From: Cutibacterium acnes
Lineage (GTDB): Bacteria > Actinomycetota > Actinomycetes > Propionibacteriales > Propionibacteriaceae
Direction: 5' to 3'
DNA: 64,000 bases
Assembly: GCF_003030305.1 (NCBI RefSeq)
Contig: NZ_CP023676.1
Span: 744,001-808,000, forward strand
Shown: positions 59,340 through 64,000 of the stretch, piece by piece
Numbering within the stretch: position 1 is the stretch's first letter
How the letters are laid out: every line of letters begins with the position of its first letter
Translations under genes and position numbers: made by a program
Notes under the pieces: generated by a model
Databases searched by the model: none
Seen by the model: the letters and a program-made list of their open reading frames with translations, nothing else
Told to the model about the DNA's origin: nothing

Positions 59340-62333
59340 TCAGTCTTCGAATGCCTCCGGAGGCGGGCAAGAACACACCAGGTGGCGGTCACCGTAGGTG
59401 TTGTCGACACGACCCACCGGCGGCCAGTACTTGGCTTGGATGCGGGTGACGGTGTTGACGTCCAGGCCACGTTCTTGGTCACGCTGGATCCCCAAACGCA
59501 TACCGGGGTAGCAGCCTAACTCGCGGGAGTAAGGGTGGTTCCACTCGTCGGCTACCAGACGAGCCGCTGGATGCGGAGCATTAATCAACGGGTTGTCGTC
59601 AGCCGGCCAGTGGCCCGACTGCACCATTCGGGCTTCTTCGACGATCGCCAGCATGGCGTCGCAGAAGCGGTCCAGCTCGGCGAGGTCCTCCGATTCGGTG
59701 GGCTCGACCATGAGGGTCCCAGCTACCGGGAAGCTCATCGTCGGGGCGTGGAATCCGTAGTCGATGAGGCGCTTGGCGACGTCGTCGACGGTGATCCCTG
59801 TCTCGGCAGTCAATGGACGTAGATCAAGAATGCATTCGTGAGCCACGTAGCCATTCTGTCCGGTGTAGAGGATCGGGATTTTGTCGTGGAGTCGGTGGGC
59901 GATGTAGTTGGCATTGAGAACCGCCACCTCAGTCGCGAATTGCAATCCTTTTAGGCCCATGAGCCGCAGGTACGCCCAGGAAATAGGAAGTACGGACACC
60001 GACCCAAACGGCGCAGCAGATACGGCATGTCCGTTGTGGGTAACCGTCCCGCCGCCATTGAGCGGATGCTCGTTGCGCGGGTTGAGGGGATGGCCGGGCA
60101 GGAAAGGAGCTAGGTGAGCCTTCGCTGCAACCGGTCCAACACCAGGACCGCCGCCTCCATGCGGGATGGCGAAGGTCTTGTGCAGGTTGAGGTGGCTCAC
60201 GTCACCGCCGATGCGGGCGAACTGTCCCCATCCGACGAGGGCATTAAAGTTTGCTCCGTCGATGTAGACCTGTCCGCCTGCCTCGTGGACCATGTCGCAG
60301 ACCTGTCGCACGCCGTCTTCATAGACGCCGTGAGTTGACGGGTAGGTGATCATGATCGCGGCGATGCGCCCCTCGTTAGCAGCTATCTTGGCAGCCAGAT
60401 CATCACGGTCGATAGTGCCGTCGTCATGCGACTTGACGACGACAACCCTGAGGCCTGCCGAAGCGGCCGAGGCGGCATTAGTGCCATGCGCGGAGGCCGG
60501 AACCAGGCACACATTACGCTCAGTATCACCGCGAGAGACGTGATAGCCACGGATGGCTGCCAGACCGGTGTACTCGCCCTGGGAACCTGCATTGGGCTGC
60601 AGGGAGACAGTGTCATAGCCGGTGAGCTCGGCCAACCAGATCTCGAGGTCACGGATGAGGCGCAGGCTACCGGCTTGGTCCTCGACCGGGGCGAAGGGGT
60701 GCATCTGTGAGAAAGCCGGCCAAGTCATAGCCTCCATCTCGGCAGCGGCATTGAGTTTCATCGTGCACGAACCGAGCGGGATCATGCCGCGGTCCAGACC
60801 ATAATCGCGATCCGCCAAACGCTTGAGATAGCGCATCATGGTGGTCTCGGTGTGGTAGCTGGAAAAGACCGGATGCGTCATGAAGGAGGAAGTGCGGCGC
60901 AGATCCTCCGGCCACGCCCCGTCGGCCGGGCCACGAATCTCGTCAGTATTGCCACCCAGGAGCTGGGTGAGTTCCCGAAGCTCGTCGTCGGTGACGGTCT
61001 CGTCAACCGATATCTGGAGGATGTCCCCGTCAACGAGATCGAGGGTGTACCCACCTTCGCGGGCTCGGTTCCACAGCTCCTTCGCTCCGCCCTTCGTGCG
61101 TATGCGGATGGTGTCGAAAAACTGCTGATCGGCGACGTCAAGACCCGCTGCGCGCAAGGCGCTAGCAAGCTGATGGGCTCGATCTGTGACTTGTCTGGCG
61201 ATACGTGTTAGTCCCGTCGGCCCGTGCCACACGGCATAGGCAGCGGCGACTACAGCGAGGAGCACCTGAGCGGTACAGATATTGCTCGTGGCCTTGTCAC
61301 GGCGGATGTGCTGTTCACGGGTCTGCAAGGCCAGCCGGTAAGCGGGGTTCCCGTCAGCATCAGTTGACACACCGACGAGTCGTCCTGGGATCTGACGCTC
61401 CAGACCAGAACGAACCGACATGTAAGCCGCGTGCGGTCCGCCATCACCCATCGGGACGCCGAAGCGTTGCGACGAGCCGACGGCGACGTCAGCACCTAGC
61501 TCACCCGGCGGAGCCAGCAGAGTTAGCGAGAGCAAGTCACACTCGGCGATGGTGATACCGCCAACTTTGTGAACAGCGTCGAATACTTCAGAAGGGTTCC
61601 ACAGTGCGCCAGTGCTGTCGGGATAAGGGGCGAGGACGCCGAAGCAGCCAGCCTCAACCTCGGGGCGCCACGACTGTGGGTCACGAAGGTCAGCCTCAAC
61701 AACCTCAATTCCAGTTGCTTCAGCGTGGCCCAGGACGACGTCTCGCACCTGGTCAAAGAGGTGAGTATGCACCAAGAAGCGGTTGAACTTTACCTTGCGA
61801 GCGGCGCGACGGGCTAGCAGCATCCCCTCGGAAGCAGCGGTTGCCTCATCGAGGAGGGAAGAGCTTGCCAGGGCGAGCCTAGTAAGGTCGGTGATGAGCT
61901 GCTGGTAGATCGTTAGCATCTCGAGTCGGCCCTGGGAGATCTCGGGCTGGTACGGGGTATAGGCGGTGTACCAGGAGGGATTCTCCAGGATGTTGCGGCG
62001 AATCACCGACGGGGTAAGCGTGCCGTAGTAGCCACGCCCAATGAGGGCACGAGTAACGCGGTTTCCTGAGGCGATCTCGACGAGTTCAGCGCGAGCGGTC
62101 GTTTCGGCGGCGGCAGGGGGAAAGCTCGGGGTGCGAACGGAGGACTCCCCCTCATTGGAGTCGAGCACAGAGGCTGGGATGGCGTCGCGAATGATCTGCT
62201 CGGGACTCGTCACCCCGATGGTCTCGGCGATGTATCGCAGGTCGTCTTCGACGGATCCAACGTGGCGGCTCGAGAAAGGGTGCGGCCCTTCGAGGCCGCA
62301 CCGATTCTCAGCGTGGTCAGTCATGATCATCAC
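59340..62333 (-). CDS. gcvP: Glycine dehydrogenase (decarboxylating), P protein
   Basis: 997 residues, PLP-dependent, decarboxylates glycine and passes the aminomethyl group to GcvH. The full homodimeric form is present: N-terminal domain with FSSRHVGSVEDDLRYIAETIG, SYHTETTMMRYLKRL in the middle, and the PLP Lys in NLHKTFAIPHGGGGPGVG (about residue 720). Start candidates are GTG at 62333 (overlapping the gcvH stop) and ATGs at 62330 and 62324. It ends the gcvT-gcvH-gcvP operon. Confidence 0.97.
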   Translation of the reverse strand: MMIMTDHAENRCGLEGPHPFSSRHVGSVEDDLRYIAETIGVTSPEQIIRDAIPASVLDSNEGESSVRTPSFPPAAAETTARAELVEIASGNRVTRALIGRGYYGTLTPSVIRRNILENPSWYTAYTPYQPEISQGRLEMLTIYQQLITDLTRLALASSSLLDEATAASEGMLLARRAARKVKFNRFLVHTHLFDQVRDVVLGHAEATGIEVVEADLRDPQSWRPEVEAGCFGVLAPYPDSTGALWNPSEVFDAVHKVGGITIAECDLLSLTLLAPPGELGADVAVGSSQRFGVPMGDGGPHAAYMSVRSGLERQIPGRLVGVSTDADGNPAYRLALQTREQHIRRDKATSNICTAQVLLAVVAAAYAVWHGPTGLTRIARQVTDRAHQLASALRAAGLDVADQQFFDTIRIRTKGGAKELWNRAREGGYTLDLVDGDILQISVDETVTDDELRELTQLLGGNTDEIRGPADGAWPEDLRRTSSFMTHPVFSSYHTETTMMRYLKRLADRDYGLDRGMIPLGSCTMKLNAAAEMEAMTWPAFSQMHPFAPVEDQAGSLRLIRDLEIWLAELTGYDTVSLQPNAGSQGEYTGLAAIRGYHVSRGDTERNVCLVPASAHGTNAASAASAGLRVVVVKSHDDGTIDRDDLAAKIAANEGRIAAIMITYPSTHGVYEDGVRQVCDMVHEAGGQVYIDGANFNALVGWGQFARIGGDVSHLNLHKTFAIPHGGGGPGVGPVAAKAHLAPFLPGHPLNPRNEHPLNGGGTVTHNGHAVSAAPFGSVSVLPISWAYLRLMGLKGLQFATEVAVLNANYIAHRLHDKIPILYTGQNGYVAHECILDLRPLTAETGITVDDVAKRLIDYGFHAPTMSFPVAGTLMVEPTESEDLAELDRFCDAMLAIVEEARMVQSGHWPADDNPLINAPHPAARLVADEWNHPYSRELGCYPGMRLGIQRDQERGLDVNTVTRIQAKYWPPVGRVDNTYGDRHLVCSCPPPEAFED

Positions 62334-62701
62334 TCGGCGGTGAGCTTGAGGTAGGCGTTACGGTCCATGAGGTCGTCACCCAGCTGACCACCGGAAACCT
62401 TGAACAACCATCCCTGTCCGAACGGATCGGAGTTGACAAGCTCGGGAGACTCGGTGATGGCCTCATTAACTTCCGAGACGGTGCCCGTCACGGGGCTAAA
62501 GAGGTCGGAGACCGATTTAGTCGATTCGACCTCGCCAATGGCGGATCCGGCAGAAACATCGCTGCCGACCTCGGGGACGTCGACAAAGACGACGTCACCC
62601 AGGGCCTCTGCGGCGTAGTCGGTGATGCCTACGGTCACGGTGTCACCATCAACGGCGACCCACTCGTGCTCGGCGGAGTACTTGAGTTCGGACAGTTCCA
62701 T
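62330..62701 (-). CDS. gcvH: Glycine cleavage system H protein
   Basis: 123 residues from the ATG at 62701 (AGGAG seven bases upstream); the longer frame runs back into gcvT and is rejected. The lipoyl Lys lies in GEVESTKSVSDLFSP at about residue 61. Typical ends: ELKYSAEHEWV at the N-terminus and an acidic C-terminal helix. It carries the aminomethyl intermediate between GcvP and GcvT and needs LipB and LipA, both encoded in this window. Confidence 0.97.
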   Translation of the reverse strand: MELSELKYSAEHEWVAVDGDTVTVGITDYAAEALGDVVFVDVPEVGSDVSAGSAIGEVESTKSVSDLFSPVTGTVSEVNEAITESPELVNSDPFGQGWLFKVSGGQLGDDLMDRNAYLKLTAE

Positions 62702-62741
62702 GTCTGCTCCTAAGTATTTTGTGTGGGGATTGTGGTTGGGG

Positions 62742-63857
62742 TCAGGACCGCTTGTAGAACGGTAATTCGACGACGGTAGTGTTGAGGGCTTTGCCCCGCA
62801 CATCAACGCTAAGCGAGGTGCCGGTCTTAGCGACGTCAGGATCAACGAAAGCCATTGCGATGGGATGACCCAGAGTGGGGGAGAGGATGCCGGAGGTGAT
62901 GGCTCCGACCGTTTTGCCCTCGTTCACGACAGCATATCCAGCACGCCCAGCTCGGCGCCCTTCCCCGGCCAGCCCGACTAACATACGATCGGTAGTGGTA
63001 TCGCGGTTCTCGAGGGCGCAGCGACCGACGAAGTCGCCCTCCTTCTTGAAATTGACGACTCGCCCAAGCCCGGCTTGAGAGGGATGGATGTCGGTGCCCA
63101 ATTCGTGTCCGTAGAGAGGCATCCCGGCTTCCAGGCGCAGAGTGTCACGGCAGGCGAGACCGCACGGTGTGAGATCCTCGCCGCCAGCGTCCATGAGGAG
63201 CTGCCACAGATGCTCGGCGGCTTCGGCCGGAACGTACAGCTCGTAGCCGTCCTCCCCGGTGTAACCGGTGCGAGCGACGAGCACGGGGAAACCATCCAGT
63301 TCTCCGGTGAGGCAACGGTAGTACTTGACGTCGCGGACCTCGTCGGAGTCGAGGGTGGTATTAGCCTTCTGGAGGGCCGCCAGCACGATCGTCACAGCTT
63401 TGGGGCCTTGCACGGCGACGAGGGCGGTCTGGGCTGACTCGTCTGTGACGGTGACGTCGAACCGTGCACAGCGCTTGGTGAACTCTGCGAGATCAGTTTC
63501 GGCATTGGCAGCATTGGCAACGACGAGGTAGTCACCGTCAGGCAGGTGGTAGGTCACGAGGTCATCAACGACACCCCCCTCGTCTGTGAGTAGGAGGGAA
63601 TACTTCGCGCGGCCTTCCGCCACAGCGGAGAGCTTGCCGGCCAAGGCGTAATCGAGGGCAGCTCCAGAATCAGGGCCAGAGATCCTGATTTCTCCCATGT
63701 GGGATAGGTCGAAGATGCCGGCATTCTTGCGGACGGCGTGGTGTTCGGCCAGGTCGGAGGAGTACCGCACGGGCATGTTCCAGCCCGCGAAATCGGTGAA
63801 GGATGCTCCGAGGCTCTCGTGTACGGCCGCCAGTGGTGTACGTCGAAGCGTAGTCAT
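62742..63857 (-). CDS. gcvT: Aminomethyltransferase (T protein)
   Basis: 371 residues, tetrahydrofolate-dependent. Conserved blocks include HESLGASFTDFAGWNMPVRY at the N-terminus, FDLSHMGEIRISGPDS, the folate-binding acid region YTGEDGYELYVP, CGLACRDTLRLEAGMPLYGHEL and GFVDPDVAK-like AFVDPDVAKTG near the C-terminus. It is the first gene of gcvT-H-P, with 40 bases before gcvH. I looked upstream (to 64000) for a glycine riboswitch and saw none. Confidence 0.97.
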   Translation of the reverse strand: MTTLRRTPLAAVHESLGASFTDFAGWNMPVRYSSDLAEHHAVRKNAGIFDLSHMGEIRISGPDSGAALDYALAGKLSAVAEGRAKYSLLLTDEGGVVDDLVTYHLPDGDYLVVANAANAETDLAEFTKRCARFDVTVTDESAQTALVAVQGPKAVTIVLAALQKANTTLDSDEVRDVKYYRCLTGELDGFPVLVARTGYTGEDGYELYVPAEAAEHLWQLLMDAGGEDLTPCGLACRDTLRLEAGMPLYGHELGTDIHPSQAGLGRVVNFKKEGDFVGRCALENRDTTTDRMLVGLAGEGRRAGRAGYAVVNEGKTVGAITSGILSPTLGHPIAMAFVDPDVAKTGTSLSVDVRGKALNTTVVELPFYKRS

Positions 63858-63983
63858 GCTTCGAAGTATGGCATGACGAGGGACCGTGTGCTTGCTCGTA
63901 GGGAGAACTGAGGAAGTAGACTGAGCGGCGTACGACGGAGTCCATTCCAGCGAACTCCGCGGCAGGTCAGGTAGGAGTTCGAG

Positions 63984-64000
63984 ATGCCCTTGTCAGCAGA
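63984..64000 (+). CDS. Possible start of a gene running off the window
   Basis: TAGGAG at 63972-63977 is followed six bases later by ATG (63984), opening MPLSA before the window ends. It is divergent from gcvT. Too short to identify. Confidence 0.3.

Noticed and set aside
63858-64000. Possible glycine riboswitch before gcvT
   Set aside because: No tandem aptamer motifs visible in the 143 bases available; the window ends too early to exclude one farther upstream.

Overview
The window reads as a stretch of chromosome from a high-GC actinobacterium. It is most likely a skin Cutibacterium (formerly Propionibacterium), and C. acnes or a close relative is the best guess. The evidence is a sialidase, sialate transporter and CAMP factor cluster at the left edge; an actinobacterial cytochrome bc1/aa3 set with a di-haem QcrC; a GuaB1-type GMP reductase; a PspA/PspAA pair; a HelR/HelD-type RNA polymerase recycling ATPase; and a HAIR operator before hsp20. 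Species identity is inferred from gene content and was not checked by any search.

Left part (1-6.2 kb): a host-interaction segment with the N-terminal 587 codons of a large sialidase (open at the window edge), an MFS sialic acid transporter, a secreted CAMP factor, and a gene-poor tract that ends in a small 41-codon ORF with a strong ribosome binding site. From 6.3 to 16 kb, one minus-strand block combines lipoate metabolism (lipA, lipB, and a dihydrolipoamide acyltransferase with two almost identical lipoyl domains) with copper handling and oxidase assembly (copA, fused CopD-CtaG), followed by leucyl aminopeptidase. From 16 to 19.3 kb are small membrane and stress genes (DUF3043-type protein, PspA, PspAA) and an ErpA-type Fe-S insertion protein.

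Respiration occupies two blocks: ctaC-ctaD-ctaF on the plus strand (19.4-22.4 kb) and ctaE-qcrC-qcrA-qcrB on the minus strand (29.6-33.8 kb). The 7 kb between them holds an ABC transporter paired with a small secreted I36/crystallin-like protein, a decayed tract with a transposon-like remnant, an NmrA-like protein, GuaB1 and an alkyltransferase-like protein. Next to ctaE lies a trpD remnant, followed by an orphan prepilin peptidase and its HTH partner.

Right part (36-64 kb): mostly housekeeping and envelope genes. These are peptidyl-prolyl isomerase, a rhomboid-like protein lacking catalytic residues, a DnaQ-UvrC fusion, an NlpC/P60 endopeptidase, ROK glucokinase, PlsC with a degenerate paralogue, class II DAHP synthase, an EamA exporter, a Ser/Thr kinase without PASTA repeats, a secreted guanyl RNase with its barstar inhibitor, a polyprenyl synthetase, HelR, hsp20, and the glycine cleavage operon gcvT-gcvH-gcvP.

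Gene decay is a recurring theme. I see remnants of trpD, metF, gntP and a gntR/FadR regulator, and a mobile-element-like scrap. The gnt case shows a nearly base-exact deletion junction. No CRISPR array, rRNA, tRNA or prophage was recognised.
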